A DNA stretch of 64,000 bases from Planococcus donghaensis MPA1U2 (GTDB taxonomy: Bacteria; Bacillota; Bacilli; Bacillales_A; Planococcaceae), in contig NZ_AEPB01000015.1 in the NCBI RefSeq assembly GCF_000189395.1, positions 79,547-143,546 of the forward strand, written 5' to 3'. Positions 33,980 through 45,123 of this stretch are shown here, in pieces; the first letter of the stretch is position 1, and every line of letters begins with the position of its first letter. The notes under the pieces are model-generated. The model did not search any database. It worked only from the letters and a program-made list of their open reading frames with translations, and was not told the DNA's origin. The position numbers and the translations under genes were made by a program.

Positions 33980-35119
33980 TCAGTCGGTGGTCTGAAAAGA
34001 ATCCACTGGTTCAGCTTCGGCAACTTGTTTATACAAATCGCGAATTTGTTCTGCCACAGCAGCCCATCCAAGATCTGCTACATCAAGTAAAGCTTGTTGC
34101 GCCAGTTGTTGACGAAAGTTTTTATCCTCAAGTTGAAGAATGGTTTGTTTAAAACTTTCTGGGTCTTTCGAGTTGTAAAGGAGGCCATTTTTGCGGTCTG
34201 ACACTTGTTCTTTTGTCGGTCCGCTTTCGGCTGCGACTACGGGTAATCCCGAAGCCATTGCTTCCATAATTACTAACCCCAATGTTTCTGTAGTAGAAGG
34301 AAAGACAAACACATCGCCAGAAGCAAAAGCTGAAGCTAATTCGGCGTCATGGATAAATCCAGTAAAAACAGTTTGTGTCCCTTTAAAATAGGTTTCGAGT
34401 TCATTTCTATGTGGACCATCTCCAACAATGGCTAAGCAAAAACGATCAGATTCGAACAAAACATCTCGAATTTTTTCGATTTCTTTTTCAGCAGCTAATC
34501 GGCCAACATAAAGCAACAAAATTTTGTCGTTTTGCCCACCTGTTAAGTAGGAACGCATCTCCGTTGTAGCATGATGTGGATGGAATTTTTCAGTATCAAC
34601 CCCACGTTTCCAAACTTGCAATCGCTCAAAACCTTTTTCTTCTAACTCTTTCAAAACAGTATAAGAAGTACATAGATTAAGATCGGCTGAATTATGCATT
34701 TTTTTCATAAACCACCACATGAGCCAATCTAATTTACCGAGTTTGTAATATGCCATGTATTGGGGAATATTCGTGTGGTAAGACGCAACCATAGGAATCG
34801 CTAACTTTTTGGCATATGTCACCCCTGAATAACCCACAACAGCGGGATTAACAACGTGGACAACGTCTGGATTAAATTGCAACATGTACTTTTTAACAAG
34901 CCGATTTGGAAAAGCAAATTTTTTAGAACGATAAAAAGGAAAAGCGAAAGCTGGAATTCCTTTTACAACGGCCCCGTCAAATTCTTTTACTCCCAAATCA
35001 GGTGCGATAACTTGAATTTCGTGACCGTCTTTATGCAACCACCGAATGCAGGCTGTTAATCTAGTGACAATGCCATCTGTGGAAGGCAAAAAAGTTTCCG
35101 TGACAATTAAGATTTTCAT
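33980..35119 (-). CDS. sqdX: Sulfoquinovosyltransferase-like glycosyltransferase (SqdX/SQD2 type)
   Basis: 379 residues, GT-B fold, GT4 family, the same length as cyanobacterial SqdX. N-terminal TETFLPSTDGIVTRL, the acceptor-site SYHTNIPQYMAYY, WKRGVDTEKFHP and the nucleotide-sugar motif STTETLGLVIMEAMASGLP correspond to SQD2/SqdX. By family it transfers sulfoquinovose from UDP-sulfoquinovose to diacylglycerol to make SQDG at the membrane. Alone it could be taken for a mannosyl- or glucosyltransferase, but the gene 39 bases upstream is a UDP-sulfoquinovose synthase, which makes the sulfolipid role the best reading. AAAGGAG precedes ATG 35119. Confidence 0.85.
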   Translation of the reverse strand: MKILIVTETFLPSTDGIVTRLTACIRWLHKDGHEIQVIAPDLGVKEFDGAVVKGIPAFAFPFYRSKKFAFPNRLVKKYMLQFNPDVVHVVNPAVVGYSGVTYAKKLAIPMVASYHTNIPQYMAYYKLGKLDWLMWWFMKKMHNSADLNLCTSYTVLKELEEKGFERLQVWKRGVDTEKFHPHHATTEMRSYLTGGQNDKILLLYVGRLAAEKEIEKIRDVLFESDRFCLAIVGDGPHRNELETYFKGTQTVFTGFIHDAELASAFASGDVFVFPSTTETLGLVIMEAMASGLPVVAAESGPTKEQVSDRKNGLLYNSKDPESFKQTILQLEDKNFRQQLAQQALLDVADLGWAAVAEQIRDLYKQVAEAEPVDSFQTTD

Positions 35120-35158
35120 AGAAACAGCTCCTTTTTATGAACGGCAACTGCTGATCTG

Positions 35159-36337
<1,179 letters not shown>

Positions 36338-36432
36338 TTACATATATATCTTTTGTACCACTTTACCGCACAAAATAAACCTGGAGTAAAGACCGGCTGT
36401 TAAGGTTTAGAAGGCAGTAAACTTAGCGATTC

Positions 36433-37170
36433 TTAGAGAATCATCTGAAGCAATACAGCGATGAAAATAATCCCTGCAATAAATGCAGGATAGCTACTAT
36501 TTTTCTCGCTTGGGAGTTCATCATTTAAAATGTTTAAAATGATACCTCCTGTAAGGAAAGCGGAAAAGTAAGCGATATTCAAATCGGAAGTACTAGTAAA
36601 TTGATAAAGAAGCCAGCCAATAAACACAGAAAGTGCTAATACCCAACGACCAATGTTAGTGTATCGGTCTTCATGCGTTAAATGCAGCACGCGATTATTA
36701 GCGATAAAATGAAAAGAAAAGACCACAAAATAAATGATGTAATCCGGAATTTTTTCTCCGCTTATATCGACAAGTAAATAACCAATCAGCGCATTGTATA
36801 GGGCGAAACCGAAAATTTCTAAAGCGAAAATAGAGCGGCTTGGTTGAGAGAGGTTTTCTTCTCTTTCATTTTTAGCTTTGGATTTTACATTTAATTGATT
36901 GATGCCATAAAAAAAAGCGATACCTGCAAGTGTCAAAAGGTAAGTAGAGTATTCAAGTGACTCAATCCATTTTGGCAACTGTGCCACTTCAACCACTTTT
37001 TGATAATGCGTCAGTTCAGGGACCAAATGTAGAAAAACGTAAGCAATAGAACCTCCAGAGACAAAGGACATGAGTCTATCTTTCGGCTTGCGATTTAAAA
37101 ACTTAATATAATTAGTAAAGATATGAACAAACATAAATGCGATGATAATTGCCAAACTAAAATAAAACAA
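36433..37170 (-). CDS. ZIP-like multi-pass membrane protein
   Basis: 245 residues with about seven or eight membrane helices. SGGSIAYVFLHLVPEL resembles the metal-binding helix 4-type segment of ZIP transporters (HxxPE), and HFIANNRVLHLTHEDRY is a second His-rich segment. The remaining sequence is only weakly ZIP-like, so metal transport is a guess. TTG 37170 lies eight bases after AAAAGGAGG; the in-frame GTG at 37179 overlaps that site. Not clearly joined to the sulfolipid operon downstream (about 125 bases between). Confidence 0.6.
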   Translation of the reverse strand: MFYFSLAIIIAFMFVHIFTNYIKFLNRKPKDRLMSFVSGGSIAYVFLHLVPELTHYQKVVEVAQLPKWIESLEYSTYLLTLAGIAFFYGINQLNVKSKAKNEREENLSQPSRSIFALEIFGFALYNALIGYLLVDISGEKIPDYIIYFVVFSFHFIANNRVLHLTHEDRYTNIGRWVLALSVFIGWLLYQFTSTSDLNIAYFSAFLTGGIILNILNDELPSEKNSSYPAFIAGIIFIAVLLQMIL

Positions 37171-37334
37171 GAGTGACACCTCCTTTTATCAATTAGAAAA
37201 TGTATACCCTAATCTTTTGCACACATTCGTAATGCAAAAAAATCTTTGAACAATCATTGAGTAACGAGCATAGTCTATGCCGCATATTGGGTATACATAA
37301 ATAATTCATCCTGAAAGTCGAATGGGGACCCGAT

Positions 37335-39368
37335 ATGGACTTATTGCTTACGATTTTTTTATTGTTGATTTGTTTATTGATTTCAAATGTTGTCAGTCAT
37401 TACACACCTTATATACCAACTGCTTTAATCCAAGTAGCTCTAGGTGTAATTTTGGTTCTTATATACGAAGATATTACGTTTAATATTGAAACAGAGTGGT
37501 TTTTGTTACTGTTTATCGCACCGCTATTGTTTAATGACGGCAGTCGTTTTCCAAGAGAAGAATTATGGCGGATGAAAGGGCCTATTTTAGGCAATGCAAT
37601 CATACTCGTACTATTAACAACGGTAGTTGGTGGCTATTTTATCCATTGGTTGATTGGAGAAATACCACTTGCCGCCGCGTTTGCATTAGCAGCTATTTTG
37701 TCCCCGACAGACCCAGTAGCGGTTAATGGCATCGCCCAACGAATTCGGATTCCTCAAACCGTATTAAATCTTGTTAGAGGTGAGTCACTGATCAACGACG
37801 CCTCAGGACTTGTTGCTTTTAACTACGCAGTGGCCGCTGTTGTCACAGGCTATTTTTCGTTATCGGAAGCCGCATTTGATTTTTCCTATAAGTTTTTAAT
37901 AGGGGGCATTTTAGGTCTTACGCTTGGTTTGTTAGTCATCAGCATTCGTTTGGTTTTACGAAAGCAAGGCATTAACGACGTTACTTTTCACACATTACTT
38001 CAAATTATGACGCCCTTTTTAATCTTTATCGTAACAGAAGATATATTACACGCCTCTGGAGTTATCGCGGTGGTCGTCGCAGGCATTGTCCACTCATTAG
38101 TAAGAGAACAAACAGAAACGTTAATCGCCGAAGAACAAGTATTAACTGAAAATATTTGGACGATTATTCTGTTTATCTTGAATGGTGTAGTTTTCTTATT
38201 ATTAGGTTTAAGTATCCCAACCTCGATGAGCGGTGTACTGGAAAATCCTAATATCTCTTTATGGTTGCTATTGCTCTATGTTGTAGCAGTTGGCTTAATG
38301 ATTCTTGGGATTCGCTTTGTCTGGGCTTATTTGTTTTCTCTGTATGAATATCATTTAGGGAAAATGAAACAAGTAGCTAAGCCAAGTTTTAAGTTAACAT
38401 TGTATATCAGCTTAACGGGTGTACGAGGAACCGTTACGATGGTTGGGGTGTTATCTTTGCCATTTTTAATGGACAACGGAGAGGCATTTCCAAATCGAGC
38501 CCTTCTTATGTTTTTAGCAGCCGGAACAATTTTATTCACATTAATCGTTGCCACGATTTTTTTGCCGCTACTTAGCAAAGGGCAAGAGGCAGAAAGTGGT
38601 ACTACAGAGAAAATGGATTTGAACGAAGCGCAACGTCGTATTTTATTGGCCTCGATTCGAAAGATAAAAGCAGAAATTACGGAAGAAAACGAAGCTGTGG
38701 CTTATGAGTTAATTGAGGAATATGAATTGCATTTTCGGCATATTCAAACGGAAGAAGCGACAAAAGCTCAAGCAAATAAAAAATATCAACGCAAAACACG
38801 CGAACTTCGTTTAAAAGGCTTAAAACTTGAACGCAAATATGTACAAAAACAATATCGTAATAAAAAAATGAAAGAAGAAGTATATGATGCATTTGAAAAA
38901 TCATTAAATCGACGAGAAGAAGTAGTCGCCGATAATGCGCGTTCGACCATGCTTTATTTGCAGGGCAAGCTCATTCGAGCATGGAGACGCTTTAGAGGTA
39001 AAAATTCTCGTGAAGAAGAGACACGGCTGGTTGAATTTCAAGAAGGTCTTCAACTTCAATTAGAAGCGTTACAAGCAGCGCTTTCTGGATTAGAAGAAAC
39101 TGCTAAAAATTATCAACCGAAAGAAATCATTGACTCCGTCATCTCAGATTACAAACAAATGACCAGTCGATTAAAAAAACCAGAGGCTTTATATGATGAG
39201 AAATATGAATTGCAAAAAGAAGAATTACGCGTAATTGTGATGGACATGGGCCGTTCTGTCATCTATAAAATGTATGTAGCAGGAGAAATTACGCGAGAGC
39301 AGGCAAAAGAATTGAGACGCTATATTCATAATGTTGAAAGTGTGACATTGTACGAGACTAATGAATAG
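37335..39368 (+). CDS. CPA1 family Na+/H+ antiporter with long C-terminal domain
   Basis: 677 residues. About 12 membrane helices (1-415) with the CPA1 core: FALAAILSPTDPVAVNGIA, and GESLINDASGLVAFNYA with the Asp of the ND motif. A hydrophilic, mostly helical and highly charged C-terminal region of about 260 residues follows, as in Bacillus YvgP/NhaK, which is of similar length. It would exchange Na+ (possibly K+) for H+, and the C-terminal domain is probably regulatory. With NhaC and KtrC in the same window this fits life in salt. GGGGACC precedes ATG 37335. Confidence 0.9.
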   Translation: MDLLLTIFLLLICLLISNVVSHYTPYIPTALIQVALGVILVLIYEDITFNIETEWFLLLFIAPLLFNDGSRFPREELWRMKGPILGNAIILVLLTTVVGGYFIHWLIGEIPLAAAFALAAILSPTDPVAVNGIAQRIRIPQTVLNLVRGESLINDASGLVAFNYAVAAVVTGYFSLSEAAFDFSYKFLIGGILGLTLGLLVISIRLVLRKQGINDVTFHTLLQIMTPFLIFIVTEDILHASGVIAVVVAGIVHSLVREQTETLIAEEQVLTENIWTIILFILNGVVFLLLGLSIPTSMSGVLENPNISLWLLLLYVVAVGLMILGIRFVWAYLFSLYEYHLGKMKQVAKPSFKLTLYISLTGVRGTVTMVGVLSLPFLMDNGEAFPNRALLMFLAAGTILFTLIVATIFLPLLSKGQEAESGTTEKMDLNEAQRRILLASIRKIKAEITEENEAVAYELIEEYELHFRHIQTEEATKAQANKKYQRKTRELRLKGLKLERKYVQKQYRNKKMKEEVYDAFEKSLNRREEVVADNARSTMLYLQGKLIRAWRRFRGKNSREEETRLVEFQEGLQLQLEALQAALSGLEETAKNYQPKEIIDSVISDYKQMTSRLKKPEALYDEKYELQKEELRVIVMDMGRSVIYKMYVAGEITREQAKELRRYIHNVESVTLYETNE

Positions 39369-39396
39369 GGAAACTCAATAGGATATAAGTAAGATT

Positions 39397-39430
39397 AAAA
39401 AAACAGCGCATATAATCAGTGCTGTTTTTT
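39397..39430. terminator. Bidirectional terminator
   Basis: AAAAAACAGCGC and GTGCTGTTTTTT with a roughly 9-base loop between convergent genes. Confidence 0.82.
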
Positions 39431-39443
39431 GTCGTTAATGTCG

Positions 39444-39977
39444 TCATTCACTTAGAATAGGATGTTCTTCATAATCGTAAACAAGATCAGGAAGAACAGA
39501 AGGTTCGAGATTTCCCCAAACAATTTGATCCCGCGTGTCTTTATCAATAGTGAAAGACATGACGCTTTTATCTTCTATACTTTTTTGTTCATTTATAACG
39601 GGATAAACCCATGAAAGCGATATGTCATGGAGCTGATCAATTTCTGAAGCACTAGCTAGAATTTTGATGGCATTTTGCCACATCAGTTGCTTTGTGGAAA
39701 TCATAGTAAATCCTTTATCCGCGTTTAAAGAAAGTTCAACATCCCATCCGCCTGAACTTTTGGAAACGACTATGCTAGATACACGAGTTTTATCCATATT
39801 ACTGATTGCTCCGACTTGCTCATTGACGATTGTGGTAAGTTCGTCTTTTAAATTTTTAGCTTCCTGCGATTCTGGTTTTAATAGCCAACCGCCGATTGCA
39901 ATAAAGATAACAGCTATTGTGACAGACCAAAATGATAGTAACTTTTTTTTGTGTGCGATAGCTATAATTAGTATCAC
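39444..39977 (-). CDS. Hypothetical membrane-anchored protein
   Basis: About 175 residues, not firmly recognised. One N-terminal membrane helix (FWSVTIAVIFIAIGGWLL), then an outer or inner soluble domain containing SSGGWDVELSLNADKGF and SWVYPVINEQ. The start is unclear: GTG 39977 is inside the AAAAGGAGTGAT ribosome binding site, and no ATG/GTG/TTG follows before the helix. An ATT at 39971 has proper spacing, so a rare start codon is possible. Its strand position opposite the antiporter gives no clue to function. Confidence 0.65.
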   Translation of the reverse strand: MILIIAIAHKKKLLSFWSVTIAVIFIAIGGWLLKPESQEAKNLKDELTTIVNEQVGAISNMDKTRVSSIVVSKSSGGWDVELSLNADKGFTMISTKQLMWQNAIKILASASEIDQLHDISLSWVYPVINEQKSIEDKSVMSFTIDKDTRDQIVWGNLEPSVLPDLVYDYEEHPILSE

Positions 39978-40179
39978 TCCTTTTCATCTATCCTTGTTAT
40001 TAGTATAAAGTATATAGGATTTTAGTTTTTCTAAAAGAGGAGACTGAGTTTTTGTCATTGGGTCTATCTAGCAGGAAGAAAAACGTTATACTGGAAAAAA
40101 GAGTCGGGATTGTATACTTATTAGAGGATTTTGATTGGTCAATGAGTTGAATGGGAAATCTCGAATAATGGGGGAGCTT

Positions 40180-41463
40180 ATGAAGCGAAATGCAAAACAA
40201 GAAGCAATGATGAAAAGCTATGCAGATTCACCTGAAAAATTTAAACGTTTATATCGTCGTACTTTATGGATTGTCGCTTTGGCTCAGATTTTTGCTGGGG
40301 TTGGGTTAACAGCTGGCGTAACAGTCGCTGCGCTTCTTGCTTCAGACATGCTGGGAACAGATCGGTATGCTGGAGTACCAGTGGTTTTCTTCACGATAGG
40401 GTCGGCGGGAGCGGCACTCATCATTGGCAGACTGTCGCAACGTTTTAGTCGACGGGTAGGTTTAGCATCAGGATTTCTAGCAGGTGCAATTGGTGCGCTA
40501 GGAGTTGTTGGTGCTGCGTTATCAAATAATATCTTTTTACTATTTGTATCTTTAGTAATTTACGGGGCAGGTATGGCCACAAATTTACAAGCGCGCTATG
40601 CAGGCACAGACTTAGCTACAGTTAAGCAACGTGGTACTGCGATTAGCGTAGCATTGGTATCACTAACCTTAGGTGCGTTTGCCGGACCGAATTTAGTTGG
40701 GGTTATGGGCAGCTTTGCAGAATCTATTAATATTCCATCTTTAGCGGGTCCGTTTATTTTAGCTGCGGCAGCATTTAGTATAGCCGGGTTAGTCATTTTG
40801 ATTTTATTAAGACCAGACCCACTGCAAGTTTCCAAAGCTTTAGCAGCACATTTACAAACGGTTGAAGAAAGTTCAGAAGTCGTGAAAGAAGACGACCCTG
40901 CTATCGATAGAAAAGGCGTTATCCTAGGTGCCACTGTAATGGTATTAACCCAGTTAATTATGGTAGCCATTATGACCATGACACCGATTCACATGGGGCA
41001 TTATGGTCACGACCTTGGAGACATCGGATTAGTCATCAGCATACATGTAGTTGCCATGTATTTGCCGTCGATTGTCACAGGAATACTTGTGGATAAGCTA
41101 GGTCGAATTTTCATGACCGTAGCAGCCGGAGTTACATTTATGGCGGCAGGTTTAGTTGCTGCACTTGGACCGAGTGAATCAATAATCGGCTTGATGTTCG
41201 CGCTTGGTTTGCTAGGGCTCGGCTGGAATTTTGGGTTTATTAGCGGTACGACATTAGTCGTGGATTCAACCGATCCAACAATGCGAGCAAAAACGCAAGG
41301 AACGGTAGATGTGTTAATTGCTTTAGCTGGAGCTACTGGTGGGGGACTTTCCGGCATGATCATGGCACAATCTAGTTTTGCTGCCATGTCATTAGGTGGC
41401 GGCATTCTAGCACTTGCCTTGATTCCCGCTGTTTTATGGTCGACTAAAAAGACACTAGCTTAA
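40180..41463 (+). CDS. MFS transporter
   Basis: 427 residues, 12 membrane helices in two halves, with a hydrophilic centre at about 220-245. The loop after helix 2 (GRLSQRFSRRVGLA) fits the MFS motif A, and the equivalent loop in the second half is DKLGRIFMT. Substrate unknown; drug/metabolite efflux is usual for such single carriers. The start is uncertain: ATG 40180 gives a natural N-terminus but its GGGGGAG lies only three or four bases away, while TTG 40135 has a good AGAGGA site. Confidence 0.82.
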   Translation: MKRNAKQEAMMKSYADSPEKFKRLYRRTLWIVALAQIFAGVGLTAGVTVAALLASDMLGTDRYAGVPVVFFTIGSAGAALIIGRLSQRFSRRVGLASGFLAGAIGALGVVGAALSNNIFLLFVSLVIYGAGMATNLQARYAGTDLATVKQRGTAISVALVSLTLGAFAGPNLVGVMGSFAESINIPSLAGPFILAAAAFSIAGLVILILLRPDPLQVSKALAAHLQTVEESSEVVKEDDPAIDRKGVILGATVMVLTQLIMVAIMTMTPIHMGHYGHDLGDIGLVISIHVVAMYLPSIVTGILVDKLGRIFMTVAAGVTFMAAGLVAALGPSESIIGLMFALGLLGLGWNFGFISGTTLVVDSTDPTMRAKTQGTVDVLIALAGATGGGLSGMIMAQSSFAAMSLGGGILALALIPAVLWSTKKTLA

Positions 41464-41469
41464 GTAAAT

Positions 41470-41507
41470 AAAAAAGTGCGCAGTTCATTTTGAACTGCGC
41501 ACTTTTT
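41470..41507. terminator. Bidirectional terminator
   Basis: AAAAAGTGCGCAGTTCA and TGAACTGCGCACTTTTT, 17-bp stem, between convergent genes. Confidence 0.92.
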
Positions 41508-41513
41508 AGGTTA

Positions 41514-42230
41514 CTACGGGTTTGTTGACCAAAGTCCAGCTGATTTCACTAAAACACGTGGATGAAGTTTTAACTGAGCCACCATCATTTCAGCCAAATC
41601 TTCTGGCTGCATTACTTTATCAGGATTGCCATCTGTTAAGTTTTCACCAATTGCTAAGTCAGTTGCAACCGTACTTGGTGTTAAAGCACTAACACGGATA
41701 TTGTGTTTTCTTACTTCGAGCATTAACGATTCTGTTAATCCCATAAGACCAAACTTCGAAGCGCTATATGCACTTGTTACTGGAGCGCCTTTTTGTCCAG
41801 CTGTTGATGAAATATTAATAATGTCACCTGATTGACGCTCGATCATTTGCGGCAATACAGCGCGTGTTACGTAATACACACCCATCAAGTTGGTATCGAT
41901 AATTGCTTTAAATTCTTCAGGTGATAAGTCAAGGAAGTTGCCGAATTTACCAATACCTGCATTATTAATCAAAATATCAATCGAACCAAGTTCAGCTAAA
42001 ACATGTTCAACTGCTGCATTGACCGAGTCTTGGTCTGCTACATCAGCTACTGCAAACACAGTTTTCACACCGTATTGCTCAAGTTCCGCAACAACTTTCT
42101 CCAAGTTTTCAGCAGTACGTCCAACAAGTCCAACGTTTATGCCTTCTGCTGCAAAAGCGATAGCTGTAGAACGGCCAATTCCTCTACCAGCACCTGTAAT
42201 TAATGCGTTTTTACCTGTTAAGTTTTGCAT
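41514..42230 (-). CDS. SDR-family oxidoreductase (FabG-like)
   Basis: 238-residue classical [11 protein letters not shown] (cofactor), [15 protein letters not shown] (catalytic Ser) and YSASK are intact. [10 protein letters not shown] after strand 2 suggests NADPH. Annotated in relatives as 3-ketoacyl-ACP reductase, but it stands outside any fatty-acid operon, so the substrate is open. GGAGCT precedes ATG 42230. Not closely related to the paralogous SDR pair at 15-19 kb. Confidence 0.85.
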   Translation of the reverse strand: MQNLTGKNALITGAGRGIGRSTAIAFAAEGINVGLVGRTAENLEKVVAELEQYGVKTVFAVADVADQDSVNAAVEHVLAELGSIDILINNAGIGKFGNFLDLSPEEFKAIIDTNLMGVYYVTRAVLPQMIERQSGDIINISSTAGQKGAPVTSAYSASKFGLMGLTESLMLEVRKHNIRVSALTPSTVATDLAIGENLTDGNPDKVMQPEDLAEMMVAQLKLHPRVLVKSAGLWSTNP

Positions 42231-42362
42231 ATAGATAGCTCCTTTTTTTTGTAAATTGATTTCCTACATTAGTGTAGCAAAGTCTCGTTAGAAATTCTAA
42301 ATAGAGAACTCGAGAATAACGTATCTTCGGCATACGTTTTTCTTCATAAGGCAACTTTCCAT

Positions 42363-42391
42363 AAAAAAACAGCAGAATAATCTCTGCTGTT
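42363..42391 (-). terminator. Terminator after the ssuABC-type operon
   Basis: Minus strand: AACAGCAGA and TCTGCTGTT form a 9-bp stem with a 6-base loop followed by T7, 11 bases after the substrate-binding protein stop. Confidence 0.88.
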
Positions 42392-42401
42392 AAGTGCATC
42401 A

Positions 42402-43388
42402 CTATTCAAGAAATTGTGTATCAGTTAATAAAGCAAAATCGGGTTGTTCTTTTAGGAATTTTAAATCGAAAGAGGAATCTCCAAATGCTTGAATTTCTTC
42501 AGAAGAAAGAGCCGTATCGAAAATCATATTCTCCCAAGCTCCATCTATGATTGAAGTTTCTAGTTTTTGTCCAGTGATGTCGTCGATTGTGTTGATGGTT
42601 ATTTCTTTTGCTTGATCTGGGTTTTCAGTGATAAATTTAGTAGCTTCTTTATGAGCATTTACAATTCCTTGAACCATCTCAGGGTTTTCTTTAATCAGTT
42701 TACTAGAAGTTACCAAGACAGAAGCTGGTAATGTCGTACCGAATGAAATTTCATCTGGCTCAATGATAACTTTTGCGCCAGTATTTTGTTTTAATACAGA
42801 TGCCCAAGGTTCAGGAGCGACTGCTACGTCAACTTTTTCAGTAGCAAATAATGCTTCGTATTGAGCCGGATTGCCTGTTTGATGTAACATTTGACCACCG
42901 ATGCGGTTTGAAGTTATGCCTTGTTCTTTCATAAATGTTTCAAATTGCACATCATGGGTGCAACCGACACGAGGTGTGATAAACGTTTTGCCAGCAAAAT
43001 CTTCAACAGAATCGATACCGCTGCCATTTCTAGCCATAACAACCGTACCGCCTGAAGCACCACCTGCAATCATAGTGACATCTGCACCATTTGTATAATT
43101 GTTCATTGCCGGACCTGGTCCAACAAGACCGGCATCAATATCACCAGTTTTTAAGGCAGTCATAAAATCCGAACCATCAGCAAACGTAACATAATCGACA
43201 GTTGTACCATCTACCAAGTTTTTTTCATACAATTCTAGGTCTTTTGCAACCATAGCAGGTACGTGATCTAGGTTTGGGAAATAACCGATAGTCACGGACG
43301 ATGAATCTTCGCTCGCATCTGGTGAACCACAAGCTGCTAAACCGCCTGCTAGTGTAAGGGGTACAATAAGTGAGATAAATCGTTTCAT
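42402..43388 (-). CDS. ABC transporter substrate-binding lipoprotein, sulfonate/nitrate/taurine type
   Basis: 328 residues. Lipobox LAAC at the N-terminus, then an SsuA/TauA/ThiY-like (NMT1) periplasmic-binding fold: IGYFPNLDHVPAMVAKD, DAGLVGPGPAMNNY and VAVAPEPWASVL. It delivers the ligand to the SsuC/SsuB-like proteins upstream. Placing it beside cysK suggests an organosulfonate, but thiamine-precursor or nitrate-type ligands belong to the same family. AGGAGG precedes ATG 43388. Last gene of the operon, 61 bases after the permease. Confidence 0.85.
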   Translation of the reverse strand: MKRFISLIVPLTLAGGLAACGSPDASEDSSSVTIGYFPNLDHVPAMVAKDLELYEKNLVDGTTVDYVTFADGSDFMTALKTGDIDAGLVGPGPAMNNYTNGADVTMIAGGASGGTVVMARNGSGIDSVEDFAGKTFITPRVGCTHDVQFETFMKEQGITSNRIGGQMLHQTGNPAQYEALFATEKVDVAVAPEPWASVLKQNTGAKVIIEPDEISFGTTLPASVLVTSSKLIKENPEMVQGIVNAHKEATKFITENPDQAKEITINTIDDITGQKLETSIIDGAWENMIFDTALSSEEIQAFGDSSFDLKFLKEQPDFALLTDTQFLE

Positions 43389-43449
43389 AAGATAGATTCC
43401 TCCTGTATATTGAATGTATTTTAGATGTTTTGTTAGTAGCTAATGAATT

Positions 43450-44205
43450 TTATGTTTCCAATCCCCAACGCTTAAGGACATTCTTCTCAATCCGTTGGAA
43501 TATCATCAAGTCAACAATTGCTCCAACGACTCCGATAATTATCATTACTCCGATAACCAATGACATATTACCAAAATCAGAAGCATATCGTAATGTATAG
43601 CCGAGACCGGGACCAGAGCTAAGCAGTTCCCCAGCCATCAAGGCCCGCCAGGCAAACGCCCACGCTAAACGTGCACCTGTAACAAAATAAGGAACAGAGG
43701 CAGGAATGATAACTTTGATGAAGAGATCCATGCCGTTCGATCCCATAGTTCGGGCGGCTTTAATAAATAAGGGATCGACATTTTTTATACCCGTTCTGAC
43801 ATTCAAAATCATAACGAAAGTCCCGCCTAAGATGACAACGAAAATGATAGAACCTTCACCAAGTCCAAACCACATCATAGCTAAAGGGAGCCAGACAATA
43901 CTGGGTACACTTTGCAAAGCAAGTACTAATGTACCAAGTGTGTCATCTGCAGTCTTTGATCGTGCCAGTAAAATACCGACACTTGTTCCGATTAAAATTG
44001 CGGCAGCTAAACCAATAAGCAGTCTGCGAAAACTAGCCACTAAGTCATAGACAAGTGTCATGTCCGAAAATCCAGCGAGTAAGGAATTATAGACGCTGAA
44101 AGGAGAAGGAAGTATGGTTTCATGCCAGAGTTCAAAACGAGATCCTAGTTCCCATATGACAATGAGTGCAGCGAAGAAGATAAGTCGTTTAACTGTCGGC
44201 TTCAT
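43450..44205 (-). CDS. ABC transporter permease, SsuC/TauC type
   Basis: 251 residues with six membrane helices and the inner-membrane permease loop at AARTMGSNGMDLFIKVIIPAS (quoted in part: MGSNGMDLFIKVIIPAS). ARLAWAFAWRALMAGELLSS is typical of sulfonate/nitrate importers. ATG 44205 lies after GAGGAGC inside the 3' end of the ATPase gene, so the two overlap by 17 bases and are translationally coupled. Confidence 0.87.
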   Translation of the reverse strand: MKPTVKRLIFFAALIVIWELGSRFELWHETILPSPFSVYNSLLAGFSDMTLVYDLVASFRRLLIGLAAAILIGTSVGILLARSKTADDTLGTLVLALQSVPSIVWLPLAMMWFGLGEGSIIFVVILGGTFVMILNVRTGIKNVDPLFIKAARTMGSNGMDLFIKVIIPASVPYFVTGARLAWAFAWRALMAGELLSSGPGLGYTLRYASDFGNMSLVIGVMIIIGVVGAIVDLMIFQRIEKNVLKRWGLET

Positions 44206-44977
44206 ATGACTGCTCCTCTTCGATGACTTTGTCAATTTCTGTTTTCAATAAAGCCATAATTTGTTCTTCTAATGCACCGATTTGTTGTCGATGTTGTTCA
44301 CGGGGTCTAGGGATATCAACTGTAATATCAGTCAATATTGTTCCGGGTCTCGTACCCATCACAATAATTCGATCAGACAGTTTGATCGACTCTGAAATAC
44401 TGTGAGTAACAAATACAATGGTTTTTCGGGTATCTATCCAAATTTCCTCCAGCTGTCTGTGCAGGCGACTTCTCGTTTGTTCATCTAGTGCACCGAACGG
44501 CTCGTCCATCAATAAAACAGCAGGATCCATTGCTAGGGACCTTGCAATTGACACACGCTGTTGCATGCCACCGGATAGTTCATGAGGATAATGAGTAGGG
44601 TAATTACTGAGTTGCACCATTTTCAAAAAGTGTTGGGCACGCTTCAACCCTTCACTTTTAGATATTTCTTTGCGTAATGGAAATATGACATTTTCAGTAA
44701 CATTCATCCAAGGAAACAGTGCAGCTTGCTGAAATACCATCCCTCTGTCTTTTCCTGGTTTCACCACTTTTTTCCCATTTACGATGATTTCTCCTGATGT
44801 TGAGTTAGTAAGTCCAGCAATCATCGATAAAAAAGTAGATTTTCCACAGCCAGAAGGGCCGAGAATAGAAATGAACTGTCCTTTTGGAATCGAGAGGTTG
44901 ATATTATCCAAGACAGTAATGGGTTTGTTGTTTTTATCAAAATAAACTTTGTTGATATTCTTTGCTTCAATAAACAT
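44189..44977 (-). CDS. ABC transporter ATP-binding protein, SsuB/TauB type
   Basis: 262 residues. Walker A LGPSGCGKSTFL, signature LSGGMQQRVSIARSL, Walker B VLLMDEPFGALDE and the switch His in VTHSISESI are all complete. GALDEQTR is characteristic of the sulfonate/nitrate/taurine importers. AGGTGAT precedes ATG 44977. First gene of the operon, with a strong promoter just upstream. There is no monooxygenase (SsuD/TauD) gene in the operon. Confidence 0.88.
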   Translation of the reverse strand: MFIEAKNINKVYFDKNNKPITVLDNINLSIPKGQFISILGPSGCGKSTFLSMIAGLTNSTSGEIIVNGKKVVKPGKDRGMVFQQAALFPWMNVTENVIFPLRKEISKSEGLKRAQHFLKMVQLSNYPTHYPHELSGGMQQRVSIARSLAMDPAVLLMDEPFGALDEQTRSRLHRQLEEIWIDTRKTIVFVTHSISESIKLSDRIIVMGTRPGTILTDITVDIPRPREQHRQQIGALEEQIMALLKTEIDKVIEEEQSYEADS

Positions 44978-45026
44978 CGTCTATCACCTATGTAAAACCT
45001 ACCTTTCCTATCGGATATTATATTAA

Positions 45027-45054
45027 AGTATAGTAAAGTGGTAGGTATTGTCAA
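45027..45054 (-). promoter_or_regulatory. Promoter of the ssuABC-type operon
   Basis: Minus strand: perfect -35 TTGACA (45054-45049), 16-base spacer, TATACT (45032-45027). CCTACC lies inside the spacer and GGTAGG just before the ribosome binding site, forming a widely spaced inverted repeat that could be an operator for a sulfur regulator. The operator idea is inference. Confidence 0.68.
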
Positions 45055-45123
45055 CATTATAATTAAAATATTTCGATAATAAGCGTAAAAAGTATGTGGG
45101 CAACTGGATAGAAATACTTTATT

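Noticed and set aside
40596-41405. Two long minus-strand open frames (127 and 132 codons) opposite the MFS carrier
   Set aside because: Antisense shadows of a membrane protein gene; Thr/Pro/Ser-rich translations without start sites, as expected from complementing hydrophobic codons.
45027-45054. SAM riboswitch or T-box before the ssu-type genes or cysK
   Set aside because: Neither leader is long enough nor shows the conserved S-box or T-box (GGGUGG-type) sequences.
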